From assembly GCF_028622115.1 (NCBI RefSeq), contig NZ_CP097263.1, forward strand, positions 6,510,001 to 6,574,000: a stretch of 64,000 bases of DNA, read 5' to 3'. Positions 53,407-63,288 of this stretch are shown here, piece after piece (the first letter of the stretch is position 1; every line of letters starts with the position of its first letter). This stretch comes from Kutzneria chonburiensis (GTDB lineage Bacteria > Actinomycetota > Actinomycetes > Mycobacteriales > Pseudonocardiaceae). The translations under genes and the position numbers were made by a program. The notes under the pieces were generated by a model, which was given only the letters and a program-made list of their open reading frames with translations, was not told the origin of the DNA and searched no databases.

Positions 53407-54816
53407 GTGCGCCGGGCCAACTCGCTGCGCGGGCGGCTGGTCTGCGCGGTGATCGTGCTGGCCGCGCTGGGCATGGTCATCGTCGACACGGCCTCGATCG
53501 TCGCGTTGCAGGTCTACTTCCGGGACCGTGCCGACGTGTGGCTGGCCAACACCACGAAACGCGTGACGACGCAGATCGACACCACTCCACTCGTGCTGAC
53601 CAAGGACTACATGGCCGCGCTGCTACAGCCGGGCTACGTCGTGGCGCTGGTCGGCGCCGACGGTCGAATCCTCGACCAGACGCCGGCCCAGAACTCGATG
53701 GGCCAGGACGCGCCGCCGCCGATCCTGCCGACCGTGCTCGGTCACGACTTCGCGGCCACGCCCACGACCCTGCAATCGGCCGGCGGCCCGGAGTACCGCG
53801 CGCAGCTGATCGGCGTCGGGACGCACGTCCGCTACCTCGGCCCGGACGGCCGGTCGACGCCGGTGACCGGAGCCCTGATCGCCGAGAGTCTCGATCCCAC
53901 GGCCGACGCGCTGAACCGGCTGATCCTGTTCGAGGTGATCGCCACGGTCGTCGCGCTGGCCGGCATCGGGCTGCTGAGCTTCGGCGTGCTGCGGGTGGGC
54001 CTGCTGCCGCTGCGGGACATGGCCCGGGCCGCGCGCCGGATCGCGGCCGGCGAACTGCACCAACGTGTGGACGTGCCGAACGAGGCCTCGGAGGTCGGCC
54101 AGGTCGCGACCGCGCTGAACGAGGCGTTCGACGCGCGCCAGCAGTCCGAGGAAAGACTGCGTCGTTTCGTCGCCGACGCGTCGCACGAGCTGCGCACGCC
54201 GCTGACCACCATTCGCGGCTGGGCCGAGATGCACCAGCACGGACTGGCCGACGAGAACATGACCGCGTTGTCGATGTCGCGCATCCAGCAGGAAGCGGCC
54301 CGGATGCAGGCTCTCGTGGGCGACCTGCTGTTACTGGCTCAACTGGACCAGCAACTCGAGCCAAAAACCGAACCGGTCGACGTGGCCGTGCTCGCGACCG
54401 ACGCCGTGGCCGACGCCCGGGCCACGGCGCCGGACCGGCACATCGAACTCGTCACCGAAGGCGACACCGAGGTGGCCGGAGACGCGAATCGTCTTCGCGA
54501 GGTGTTGCAGAACCTCATCGGCAATGCCCTCGTGCACACCCCTTCGGGCACGGAAATCGACGTCCGCGTGACCGGTTCGTCTGGCAGGGTGGAATTGGTT
54601 GTGGCCGACAACGGACCGGGGCTGGACGAGGCGGCCGCGGGCCGGGTGTTCGAGCGGTTCTTCCGCGCCGACCAGGCACGGAGCCCGGGCACCGGCGGCA
54701 CCGGACTGGGGTTGAGCATCGTGCGCTCGATCGTGGCCGCGCACGGCGGCTCGGTCGACCTGGTCACCGGTCCGGGTCAAGGCTGCGCCTTCACTGTCAG
54801 CCTTTCGTCAGCTTGA
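53407..54816 (+). CDS. Sensor histidine kinase
   Basis: 469 residues. First transmembrane helix about 12-35, an extracellular sensor of about 130 residues, second helix about 170-195, HAMP, then dimerisation domain with His260 (DASHELRTPLTTIRGW). ATPase boxes: N (LQNLIGNALVHTP), G1 (VADNGPGLD), F (FERFFRADQARSPGTGG), G2 (GTGLGLSIVRSIV). Same layout as TrcS/TcrY-type actinobacterial kinases. Partner of the preceding regulator. Confidence 0.95.
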   Translation: MRRANSLRGRLVCAVIVLAALGMVIVDTASIVALQVYFRDRADVWLANTTKRVTTQIDTTPLVLTKDYMAALLQPGYVVALVGADGRILDQTPAQNSMGQDAPPPILPTVLGHDFAATPTTLQSAGGPEYRAQLIGVGTHVRYLGPDGRSTPVTGALIAESLDPTADALNRLILFEVIATVVALAGIGLLSFGVLRVGLLPLRDMARAARRIAAGELHQRVDVPNEASEVGQVATALNEAFDARQQSEERLRRFVADASHELRTPLTTIRGWAEMHQHGLADENMTALSMSRIQQEAARMQALVGDLLLLAQLDQQLEPKTEPVDVAVLATDAVADARATAPDRHIELVTEGDTEVAGDANRLREVLQNLIGNALVHTPSGTEIDVRVTGSSGRVELVVADNGPGLDEAAAGRVFERFFRADQARSPGTGGTGLGLSIVRSIVAAHGGSVDLVTGPGQGCAFTVSLSSA

Positions 54817-54876
54817 TGGGAGTCGGCGGTCAGGCGCAGCCGGTTGGCTGGGGATGACTTCTGAGGGGAGAGCACA

Positions 54877-56067
54877 GTGACCATCGAGGCGACACCGTTG
54901 CCCACCACGCGGCCGACGCCGTTCGACCCACCGGAGGACTACCGCAAGCTGCGGGAGGACCAGCCGGTGAGCCGGCTGGCCATGCCGGACGGGTCACTCG
55001 GCTGGCTGGTGACCAGCTACGAGCTGGTCCGCGCGGTGATGTCCGGACCGCAGTTCAGCTCGACGCCGGAGAGCCTGACCAACCCGCTGCGGGTGGTGGC
55101 CCCGGAGGAGAAGTTCAGCGCCCAGCCGGGCATGTTCATCTCCATGGACCCACCGGACCACGGCCGCTACCGCAAGCTGCTGACCGGCCAGTTCACCGTG
55201 CGTCGGATGCGCTCGCTGGAACCGCGCATCCACCAAATGGTGGTGGAGCACCTGGACGCCATGCAGGCGGCCGGCGACTCGGCCGACCTCGTGGACAAGT
55301 TCGCGTTGCCGATCCCGTCACTGGTCATCTGCGAGCTGCTCGGCGTGCCCTACGACGAGCGCGACGAGTTCCAGCACCGCTCGAGCAAGATGCTGGACAC
55401 CTCGCTGCCGATCGCGGAGACCTCGGCGGCCGCCCAGGGCATCCGCGAGTACGTCGGCGGCCTGGTCGCGCGCAAGCGGGCCGAGCCGGGCGACGACATG
55501 ATCAGCGGCCTGTTCGAGTCGGACCCGACGCTGACCGACGACGAGGTCGCCGAGATGGGCCTGCTGCTGCTCATCGCCGGCCACGAGACCACCGCCAACA
55601 TGCTCGGGCTGGGCACGTTCCTGCTGCTCCAGCGCCCGGACCAGCTGGCGAAGCTGCGTGCCGACCCGAGCCTGGTCAACAACGCCGTCGAGGAGCTGCT
55701 GCGCTACCTGTCGGTGGTGCAGTTCGGCACCATGCGCGGCGTGATCGAGGACGTCGAGATCGGCGGCCAGCAGTTCCGCAAGGGCGAGACCGTGATCTGC
55801 TCGCTGGCCGCGGCCAACCGCGACCCGGCGCGCTTCGACAACCCGGAGATCCTGGACATCACCCGCTCGCACAGCACGCACATCGCGTTCGGGCACGGCA
55901 TCCACCAGTGCCTCGGCCAGCAGCTGTCCCGGATCGAGATGCAGATCGCGTTCCGCGAGCTGTTCGACCGGTTCCCGAACCTGCGGCTGGCGGTGGCGCC
56001 GGAAGAGGTGAAGCTGCGCACGACGTCCGTGGTGTACGGGGCGGCGTCACTGCCCGTCGCCTGGTGA
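54877..56067 (+). CDS. Cytochrome P450
   Basis: 396 residues, soluble bacterial class I P450. Oxygen-binding I-helix AGHETT (234-239), ExxR (Glu273-Arg276, in EELLR), and heme loop FGHGIHQCLGQQLSR with Cys345. GAGGGGAG precedes the start. No ferredoxin or reductase gene is adjacent, so it must borrow electron partners. Substrate unknown; overall similar to CYP105/CYP107-type secondary-metabolism enzymes. Confidence 0.95.
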   Translation: MTIEATPLPTTRPTPFDPPEDYRKLREDQPVSRLAMPDGSLGWLVTSYELVRAVMSGPQFSSTPESLTNPLRVVAPEEKFSAQPGMFISMDPPDHGRYRKLLTGQFTVRRMRSLEPRIHQMVVEHLDAMQAAGDSADLVDKFALPIPSLVICELLGVPYDERDEFQHRSSKMLDTSLPIAETSAAAQGIREYVGGLVARKRAEPGDDMISGLFESDPTLTDDEVAEMGLLLLIAGHETTANMLGLGTFLLLQRPDQLAKLRADPSLVNNAVEELLRYLSVVQFGTMRGVIEDVEIGGQQFRKGETVICSLAAANRDPARFDNPEILDITRSHSTHIAFGHGIHQCLGQQLSRIEMQIAFRELFDRFPNLRLAVAPEEVKLRTTSVVYGAASLPVAW

Positions 56068-56077
56068 CGGACGCATG

Positions 56078-56113
56078 AGGAAGGCCCCCGCCGCGGCGGG
56101 GGCCTTCCTTTTC
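56078..56113. terminator. Terminator between P450 and mdh
   Basis: 15-bp stem AGGAAGGCCCCCGCC / GGCGGGGGCCTTCCT with a 2-nt centre and a TTTT tail, between convergent genes. Confidence 0.88.
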
Positions 56114-56134
56114 CGAAGTTTTTTCAGATGGCGA

Positions 56135-57151
<1,017 letters not shown>

Positions 57152-57304
57152 TCACGTCCACGGGTGCGACCACCATGGCAGGAGTCCTGTCCGGCGGTCT
57201 CAGCACCGGGACCGCGCACCGGGCGCGTCGCCCGGTGGCCGCAGATTACCAACGAGCGCCGGACCCCCGCCGTCCGCCGTGAGCAGCGTCTCCACGTGGC
57301 CACC

Positions 57305-57395
57305 ACCACCCCCGCGAGTCCCGCTCAGCGTCACACCGAAATGCATGAATCTGTTTCACGCATTCGGTGTGACTGTGGGCGGGACTCGCGGGGTT
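57305..57395. repeat. Dispersed hairpin repeat, family B, copy 2
   Basis: Same nested inverted repeat as 41343-41432 (outer CCCGCGAGTCCCGC / GCGGGACTCGCGGG, inner GTCACACCGAA / TTCGGTGTGAC). Its right end coincides with the stop codon of the DUF3017 gene. The 273-nt gap 57122-57394 between mdh and DUF3017 holds this element and otherwise only the mdh upstream region. Confidence 0.85.
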
Positions 57396-57700
57396 TACTG
57401 GTCGAAGGGGCCGCCGGTGATGGTGGCGGCGACGAGGATGATCAGGAGGCCGAGGCCGCCGTAGAGGACGATGTCGGTGAGCTTGCGGCGCAGGGCGATC
57501 AGGCCCAGCTGCTGCTCCGGCAGCAGCACCCGCAGCCCGGCGGCGACCAGCAGCGAGCCGCCGATCAGGCCGGAGCCGATCCGCCAGTGGTACAGGAAGA
57601 TCAGCACGACGCCGGCCGCGGCGACCGCCATGACCAGCGCGAACGGCGCGTAGCGGCCGATCTCCCCGGTCCACCGGCGCCGGCCGGTCACGGTGATCAC
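57395..57700 (-). CDS. DUF3017 membrane protein
   Basis: 101 residues from GTG 57700, overlapping the folD stop (GTGA). Three hydrophobic helices ([57 protein letters not shown]) with a basic loop containing ALRRKL. Between folD and mdh, the usual actinobacterial location of DUF3017. Role unknown. Confidence 0.87.
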   Translation of the reverse strand: MITVTGRRRWTGEIGRYAPFALVMAVAAAGVVLIFLYHWRIGSGLIGGSLLVAAGLRVLLPEQQLGLIALRRKLTDIVLYGGLGLLIILVAATITGGPFDQ

Positions 57701-58566
57701 GACTGCGCCGCGAGCGAGCGCTCGGCGGCCTCCACCACGTTGGCGAGCAGCATGGCCCGGGTCATCGGCCCGACGCCGCCCGGCATCGGCGCCAGGTAGC
57801 CGGCGACCTCGCGCACATCGGGGTGCACGTCGCCGCGCAACCCTTCGTCCGTCCGAGTGATACCGACGTCCAGCACGGCCGCGCCCGGCTTGACCATGTC
57901 GGCGGTGATCAGGCCGGCCACGCCGGCCGCGGCCACCACGATGTCGGCCCGGCCCACCTCGGCGGCCAGGTCCTTGGTGCCGGTGTGGCACAGCGTCACG
58001 GTGGCGTTCTCGCTGCGGCGGGTCAGCAGAAGGCCCAGCGGCCGGCCGACCGTCACACCACGGCCGACCACGCACACCTGCGCGCCGGCGATCGGCACCT
58101 CGTAGCGGCGCAGCAGCGCCACGATGCCGCTCGGCGTGCACGGCAGCGGGCCGGGCTCGCCCAGCACCAGTTTGCCCAGGCTGACCGGGTGCAAGCCGTC
58201 CGCGTCCTTGGTCGGCGCGATCCGCTCCAGCAGCGCGCCCGTGTCCAGGTGCTTGGGCACCGGCAGCTGCACGATGTAGCCGGTGCAGGCCGGGTCGGCG
58301 TTCAGCTCGTCCAGCACGGCCTCGAGGTCGGCCTGGGAGATGTCGGCCGGCAGGTCGCGGCGGATCGAGGTGATGCCGACCTTCGCGCAGTCCGCGTGCT
58401 TGCCCCGCACGTAGGCGTGCGAGCCGGGGTCGTCGCCGACCAGCACGGTGGCCAGGCCCGGCGTCACCCCCTCGGCGGTGAGCGCGGCGACCCTGACCCG
58501 CAGGTCGTCGAAGATCGCGTCGCGGGTGGCCTTGCCGTCGAGGATCGTGGCGGTCACGGTGACCAT
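57697..58566 (-). CDS. folD: Methylenetetrahydrofolate dehydrogenase/cyclohydrolase
   Basis: 289 residues, bifunctional one-carbon enzyme interconverting 5,10-methylene-, methenyl- and 10-formyl-THF with NADP. Motifs: YVRGKHADC (catalytic Lys), [45 protein letters not shown], and the C-terminal [23 protein letters not shown] 58566 after CAGGG; an adjacent ATG at 58569 is possible. Confidence 0.96.
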   Translation of the reverse strand: MVTVTATILDGKATRDAIFDDLRVRVAALTAEGVTPGLATVLVGDDPGSHAYVRGKHADCAKVGITSIRRDLPADISQADLEAVLDELNADPACTGYIVQLPVPKHLDTGALLERIAPTKDADGLHPVSLGKLVLGEPGPLPCTPSGIVALLRRYEVPIAGAQVCVVGRGVTVGRPLGLLLTRRSENATVTLCHTGTKDLAAEVGRADIVVAAAGVAGLITADMVKPGAAVLDVGITRTDEGLRGDVHPDVREVAGYLAPMPGGVGPMTRAMLLANVVEAAERSLAAQS

Positions 58567-58812
58567 CATGCCCTGTTCACGGTGACTGCTCCGCATGGGG
58601 CGAGATCGGCCCGAAACCACCCCTTCGGCCAGGTAACACCCGTTACACCCACCGACCCCATAACTCACTGTCGCCCGATTGCGCCATTCGCCCCCGTTGG
58701 CCTTCGTCAGGGACAATCATCGATGCTGGTCGTGACGAGGAGCAGGGAGGTCTGGGCCACACCCGGTGTGAGGCGGGTGTCAGATCGCAACGGAACGCGA
58801 GAGGATGGGCGT

Positions 58813-61104
58813 GTGTCACAGCCGACCCCGCTGAACCCAGTCGAACAGGACGCGTTGGTCAAGCAGATCGGGCTGGCCCTGATGAAGGCCGCTCCGCAGG
58901 ACTGGGAGCAGGTCAGGGCCTACTACCGGGCTGCCGGGCGCTACTTCGAGCTGTCCGCCGAGGTCACCGACCAGGACGGACAGAGCCGGGCCTGGACCGC
59001 GCCCGCGGACATCGCGTCGCTGTTCGCGCGCCTACGGGCCGGCATGTACCGCGAGGGCCGCGGCACCTGGTTCAACGCCCGCTACCAGCTCGACAAGCCG
59101 TCCAGCTACAACCTGGACTTCGACCGCGACGAGCCGCAGTGGCAGAACCCGCCGCCCCTGATGGCCTACACCGACGAGATGCGGTTCTTCCCCCGCACCG
59201 ACGACAACGTGCCGGAATGGCTGGCCGGGCGGCTGCAGGCGCCGGCGCCGCCCCGGCCGCCGATGCCGCCCCAGAACGGCATGGCCGCGCCGAACGGCCC
59301 GGGCCCGCAGCCCGGACGGCTGCGCACCGCGCGGATCTTCGACGGTCCCGGCCCGGACGGCCGGCCGACGGTCAACCGGCCGCCGCTGGACCCGGCCGAG
59401 GTCGGCAAGGTGCTGGACTACCTGGAGGCGGCCCCGGTCGTCATGACCGCCCAGGGCATGGACAGCGACCGGCTGGCCCACGAGAACCCGGAGTCCATCC
59501 CGTTCGCCTTCCACACCGACGGCACCTGGATCTGGCCGGCCGCGGTGATCTTCTACCTGGCCCGCTACGGCGTGCCGCCCGAGCCCGACCTGGTGCAGCA
59601 CATCCGCGGCGTCAACTTCCTGGCGCCCGAGGTGGACGAGCCGACCCGCGGCCAGGCCGTGGCCCTGCTCAGCACCATGGTGCCCAACGGCCGGCCGGTG
59701 CCGGCCCAGCAGCCGCCGGCCACCCAGATGATGTCCGTGCCCGAGCCGCCGGCCCCCGAGCCGGAGCCCGAGCCGCTGGTCGTCGAGCAGCACGTGGAGC
59801 CGGAGCCGGAACCGCTGGTCGTCGAGCAGCACATCGAGCCGGAGCCGGAGCCCGAGCAGCTCGGCGGGGCCAGCATCGACCTGCTGCGCAACCTGCTGGA
59901 CGAGCTGAACGTGCCCTCGTCGGTGTACCGGATCGGCGAGCCGTCGCCGAACACCTGGTACCTGGAGCGGGTCGAGGACGGCTGGCAGGTCGGCTGGTAC
60001 GAGCACGGCTTCAGCACGCCGATGCTGTTCGACGACGACAACGACGCGGCCGCGTTCCTGCTGGGCAAGCTGCTGCTCAACCGGCCGGTGCCGGTCGACG
60101 AGCCGCAGCACGCCGAGCCGGAGCCGGAGCCCGAGCCGGTGGACGTCGCGCCGATCCACGTGCAGCAGCTGTCGGACCTCGACCTGCCGCCGCTGGACCT
60201 GCCGTCCCGGCCGGACCCGCTGGACCTGCCGCCGCGCAGCCAGCCCGAGCCGGAGCTGGATCTGCCGGTGCGGGCCCAGCACGAGCAGCCGCTGGACCTG
60301 CCGGTGCGGCCGGAGCCCGTCGACCTGCCGTCCCGCAACCAGCACGAGCCGCTCGACCTGCCGGTTCGGGCCCAGCACGAGCAGGCCATGGAACCGCCGG
60401 CCGGGCCGCCGATGGATCTCCCGTCACGGCCGGAGCCGATGGACGTGCCGGCCCGTGCGTTGCAGGAGCCGCAGGCGGACGCCCCGCCGCTCGACCTTCC
60501 GCCACGGGACCTGCCGCCGCGCGGCGACCAGGCCACGCGGATGGAGCCGGGTCTGCCGCCGATGACGCCGCCCCGGCCGATGCCCGCGCAGCCGCCCCTC
60601 GGGCAGCCGGTGCCGCCGGGGCAGCCGCCGCTCGGTGGCGACCGGCCGCCGCTGCCGCCGATGGCCGGCCAGAACCAACCGCCGATGACACCGCCGAACG
60701 GCCAGCCCCAGAACGCGCAGAACGGGCAGGCGCAGCGGGGCGACGACTGGCCGATCCAGCCGCTGCGGGGCGAGCCGCCGCTGACGTTGTTTCGGGGCAA
60801 GCGGGTGATCGAGCTGCCGCAAGGCGTCGAGGTCGACCGTTTCGGGCAGCCGGACGGCAACCTCACCTACGCCGGTGGCACGCCGTTCCCGCTGCGCTCG
60901 CTGGTGCCGGAGTGGGTGGGCCGGCCGTACCACGTGTACCGGCTCCAGCAGCCGGTACAGGCCCTGGCCGGCGTGGCCGTGCCGTGGTTCGGGCAGCCCG
61001 GTGGCGGCACCGCGTACCTGCTGCCGAAGTCGATCGACGAGCTGCTGGCCGACGGCACCCTCGTCGAGGTCCGCCAGGGCACCCCGCCCCCGACCGGGCA
61101 GTAG
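58813..61104 (+). CDS. Multi-domain protein with C-terminal TNT (NAD+ glycohydrolase) toxin domain
   Basis: 763 residues from GTG 58813 (GAGAGGA upstream). Residues about 8-115 are YezG/DUF600-like (ALVKQIGLALMKAAPQDWEQ). About 190-300 is a second alpha/beta domain (MTAQGMDSDRLAHENPESIP). A Glu/Pro repeat linker follows, then a third small domain (about 355-425), a long Pro-rich low-complexity tract (about 435-655) with LDLPxR repeats, and a TNT domain (about 665-760). TNT residues matching mycobacterial CpnT are visible: Arg676 (EVDRFG), His707 (PYHVYRL), Gln728 (PWFGQPGGGTAYL). No Sec signal; no immunity gene next door. Confidence 0.85.
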   Translation: MSQPTPLNPVEQDALVKQIGLALMKAAPQDWEQVRAYYRAAGRYFELSAEVTDQDGQSRAWTAPADIASLFARLRAGMYREGRGTWFNARYQLDKPSSYNLDFDRDEPQWQNPPPLMAYTDEMRFFPRTDDNVPEWLAGRLQAPAPPRPPMPPQNGMAAPNGPGPQPGRLRTARIFDGPGPDGRPTVNRPPLDPAEVGKVLDYLEAAPVVMTAQGMDSDRLAHENPESIPFAFHTDGTWIWPAAVIFYLARYGVPPEPDLVQHIRGVNFLAPEVDEPTRGQAVALLSTMVPNGRPVPAQQPPATQMMSVPEPPAPEPEPEPLVVEQHVEPEPEPLVVEQHIEPEPEPEQLGGASIDLLRNLLDELNVPSSVYRIGEPSPNTWYLERVEDGWQVGWYEHGFSTPMLFDDDNDAAAFLLGKLLLNRPVPVDEPQHAEPEPEPEPVDVAPIHVQQLSDLDLPPLDLPSRPDPLDLPPRSQPEPELDLPVRAQHEQPLDLPVRPEPVDLPSRNQHEPLDLPVRAQHEQAMEPPAGPPMDLPSRPEPMDVPARALQEPQADAPPLDLPPRDLPPRGDQATRMEPGLPPMTPPRPMPAQPPLGQPVPPGQPPLGGDRPPLPPMAGQNQPPMTPPNGQPQNAQNGQAQRGDDWPIQPLRGEPPLTLFRGKRVIELPQGVEVDRFGQPDGNLTYAGGTPFPLRSLVPEWVGRPYHVYRLQQPVQALAGVAVPWFGQPGGGTAYLLPKSIDELLADGTLVEVRQGTPPPTGQ

Positions 61105-61117
61105 CCGCTTTTTTCCG

Positions 61118-61168
61118 CTACGTGAGTGGCTCATTTGGCCCCAGCGGCCAAATGAGCCACTCAGGTAG
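61118..61168. repeat. Long perfect hairpin between convergent genes
   Basis: 18-bp perfect arms 61123-61140 and 61146-61163 (TGAGTGGCTCATTTGGCC and complement) around a 5-nt loop, extended by CTAC/GTAG beyond a single mismatch, with a TTTTTT run just upstream. Separates the TNT-domain gene and the pentapeptide gene; probable bidirectional terminator. Confidence 0.85.
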
Positions 61169-61182
61169 AGCCAAAAACCCCG

Positions 61183-61776
61183 TCAGCTCTCGACGAGCAG
61201 GCCGTGCGCGGCGGCGAAGCGGACGGCCTGGTCCAGGTCGATCTTCGCGCCGGTCAGCTGGGCCTGGCGTAAGCCGTCCGGATCCAGCCGGGCGCCGCGC
61301 AGGTCGGTGTCCTCCAGCCGGGTCCGCAGCAGCCGGGCGCCGGACAGGTCCGCGTCGCGCAGATCGGATTCCCGCAGGTCGGCCTCGACCAGGTTGGCCT
61401 CGCGCAGCCGCAGCCCGGACAGGTCCATCTTGCGCAGGTCGACCCGGCCCAGGCCGGCCAGCGACAGGTCGGTGTCGCGGATGACGCAGCCCCGCAGCCG
61501 GCAGTCGGTGAACGTGGAACCGAGCAGGGTGCAGTGCTCGAACCGGCCCGAGGCGAACACCGTGCGGTTGAACGTGCAGCCCCGGAACGCCGTCCCGCTG
61601 TGTTTGCTGTCACCGAGGTCGGCCCGGGTGAAGTCGCAGTCGGTGAAGGTGCACGCCTTCGTGACCAGGTCACGCAGGTCGGCGTCGGTGAAGTCGCAGC
61701 GCTCGAACGAGCGGCGCTCCCAGCTCTGGCCGGTGAGCACGGCGTCGGCGTAGTCCTCCCCGTTCTCGGTGCTCAC
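61183..61776 (-). CDS. Pentapeptide-repeat protein
   Basis: 197 residues from GTG 61776, overlapping the preceding stop by GTGA. Two pentapeptide blocks (about 28-90, with SFERCDFTDADLRDLV; and about 100-175, with DLRKMDLSGLRLREANLVEA) forming a quadrilateral beta-helix. Similar to QnrB/MfpA-like folds in general form, but I see no specific evidence for gyrase protection. Last gene of the TetR-EACC1-Usp operon; converges on the TNT toxin gene. Confidence 0.85.
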   Translation of the reverse strand: MSTENGEDYADAVLTGQSWERRSFERCDFTDADLRDLVTKACTFTDCDFTRADLGDSKHSGTAFRGCTFNRTVFASGRFEHCTLLGSTFTDCRLRGCVIRDTDLSLAGLGRVDLRKMDLSGLRLREANLVEADLRESDLRDADLSGARLLRTRLEDTDLRGARLDPDGLRQAQLTGAKIDLDQAVRFAAAHGLLVES

Positions 61777-62231
61777 GGGACGACCACCACCGGCCGCTGG
61801 GCCCGGGTGACCAGGGTCTTCGGCACGGAGCCGAGCAGGTGGCCGCCGCGCTGGGAGCGGCCGACGACGATGCAGTCGGCCCGCAGCTCCTCGGCGATCT
61901 GCTCCAGGGCGGTGGCCGGGTCGCCGCGGTGGTGCAGCAGGTCCCACTCGATCCCGTACTGGGTGAGGTACTGGCCGGCCTCGGTGCGCAGCTCGGCCAC
62001 GAAGTCGTTGGCCGCCTCGGCCGCGTTGATCATGCCGATGGACGTCCAGTAGGCGGCGCTGGCCAGCGGCTCGACGTAGACCAGCACCAGGCGGGCCCGC
62101 TCGCGGCGGGCCAGTCCGGCGGCCCATGCGGCCGCGTGCACGGCCGGCGGCGAGCCGTCGACGCCGACGACGATGCTGCCGACCCCGTCCTTGCCGATCT
62201 CGAACCCCGGTACGGCAGCGTCTTCTGGCAC
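61773..62231 (-). CDS. Universal stress protein
   Basis: 152 residues. UspA fold with VVGVDGSPPAVHAAAWAAGL at the start of the domain and the ATP-binding GxxGxxxxG-S/T region in VVGRSQRGGHLLGSVPKTLV, followed by RPVVVVP. ATP-binding type. GTG 62231; overlaps the pentapeptide gene and follows EACC1 by 14 nt. Confidence 0.92.
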   Translation of the reverse strand: MPEDAAVPGFEIGKDGVGSIVVGVDGSPPAVHAAAWAAGLARRERARLVLVYVEPLASAAYWTSIGMINAAEAANDFVAELRTEAGQYLTQYGIEWDLLHHRGDPATALEQIAEELRADCIVVGRSQRGGHLLGSVPKTLVTRAQRPVVVVP

Positions 62232-62245
62232 GTCAGCGATCGTAG

Positions 62246-62605
62246 TCAGTCCCGCGGCTCGCGCCGGAAGAACGCCTCGATCACGGCCTTGTCCACCTCG
62301 GCCGACGAGCCGGTGATGGTCAGCTTGTCCCCGCCGACCTCGATCTCGATCCTGCGCTCGGTGCCGCGCTTGACCCAGTCCCGCAGCGCCCGTCCGAGCT
62401 GGATCAGCACCGGCGAGCTGCTCAGCGCCACGATGATCTCGCTGACGGTGGCCGGGTCGAGTCCCTTGCTGGCCGCGGGCGGCGGGCCGCCGGGCGCGAA
62501 CTCGGCGCTGTCCACGTCCAGCTCCAGCAGCTCGGCCCGGAGCTGGCGGGCCTGCTGGTCGACGTCGTCGGGATCCCCGTGCAGCAGCAGCGAAACGGTG
62601 GTCAC
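62246..62605 (-). CDS. EACC1-like effector-associated component
   Basis: 119 residues. Pattern GLDPATVSEIIVALSSSPVL, LGRALRDWVKRGTERRIEIE and VGGDKLTITGSSAEVDKAVI resembles EACC1, a small constant component described by Aravind and colleagues in actinobacterial NTP-dependent conflict systems, where it usually accompanies trypsin-, caspase- or VMAP-type effectors. None is seen here. GTG 62605 overlaps the TetR stop (GTGA). Assignment from memory of the family. Confidence 0.7.
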   Translation of the reverse strand: MTTVSLLLHGDPDDVDQQARQLRAELLELDVDSAEFAPGGPPPAASKGLDPATVSEIIVALSSSPVLIQLGRALRDWVKRGTERRIEIEVGGDKLTITGSSAEVDKAVIEAFFRREPRD

Positions 62606-63237
62606 CGGTCGGAGATTACACCGTCCACAATGGACTCAAGGCCGGCCCGGACGATCCGGTGGTAGGCCACCAGCTGCCCGATCAGCTCGTCCACGTCCTC
62701 ACGGCCGTCGAACAGCCAGTCCGTGATCAGCTCGAACAGTGCGCCGACCGTGGCCAGCGCGATCGGCCGAATGTCGCCGGAACCGTGCACCACACCGTGC
62801 TGACGCCACACCGCTTCGACGAAACCGGCGGCCCAGCGCCGGTTCTCGCGCCGGCGTCGCTCGACGGTCGGCGACACACCGGCCGACTGCCCGAACACCA
62901 CCCGTGGCACCTGCGGATCGGCGACCAGGGTGCGGGCGAACGTCTCGATCAGGTCGTCGATGCTGCCGCCGGCCTCGGCCAGCGCCGCCTGCATCCGGGT
63001 CGCCAGGTCGTCGGCGAGCTGCTCGAACAACGCCAGGTAGCAGGCTTCCTTGCTGTCGAACAGCTCGTAGAAGCTCTTGGTGCCGACGTAGGCCGTCTGG
63101 CAGATCTCCTCGATCGGCACCGCGGCGAAACCCTTGCGCCCGAACAGGGTCAGCGCTGCCGCCAACAGGTCGGCGCGGCGCTGCGCCCGGCGCTGCTCGG
63201 CGTCGAGTCCCCGGACCGTGCGGCCGCTGCGCGTCAT
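62602..63237 (-). CDS. TetR-family transcriptional regulator
   Basis: 211 residues. HTH region AALTLFGRKGFAAVPIEEIC, QTAYVGTKSFYELFDSKEAC, then a helical ligand-binding domain (IDDLIETFARTLVADPQVPR). First gene of a four-gene operon (TetR, EACC1, Usp, pentapeptide) and divergent from a secreted lipase gene, with a candidate operator in the shared region. Likely represses itself and the lipase. Confidence 0.92.
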   Translation of the reverse strand: MTRSGRTVRGLDAEQRRAQRRADLLAAALTLFGRKGFAAVPIEEICQTAYVGTKSFYELFDSKEACYLALFEQLADDLATRMQAALAEAGGSIDDLIETFARTLVADPQVPRVVFGQSAGVSPTVERRRRENRRWAAGFVEAVWRQHGVVHGSGDIRPIALATVGALFELITDWLFDGREDVDELIGQLVAYHRIVRAGLESIVDGVISDR

Positions 63238-63273
63238 GCGGCGATGCTACGGAACCGGTTCTGAAAAATCTGC

Positions 63274-63288
63274 CTTGTTCGAAACAAG
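63274..63288. promoter_or_regulatory. Candidate TetR operator (CTTGTTCGAAACAAG)
   Basis: 6-bp arms CTTGTT / AACAAG with a CGA centre, located in the 107-nt divergent region between the TetR gene and the lipase gene. Position and symmetry are typical of TetR-family operators. Confidence 0.5.

Noticed and set aside
57823-58812. Long in-frame upstream extension of the TNT-domain protein over folD
   Set aside because: It lies antisense to folD with Arg/Gly/Leu-rich nonsense sequence. The GTG at 58813 has a good ribosome binding site and begins the first recognisable domain.
59139-61484. 781-codon Ala/Arg/Gly-rich frame overlapping the TNT-domain gene
   Set aside because: Shifted-frame shadow of the Pro-rich TNT-protein gene, with no motif and no ribosome binding site.
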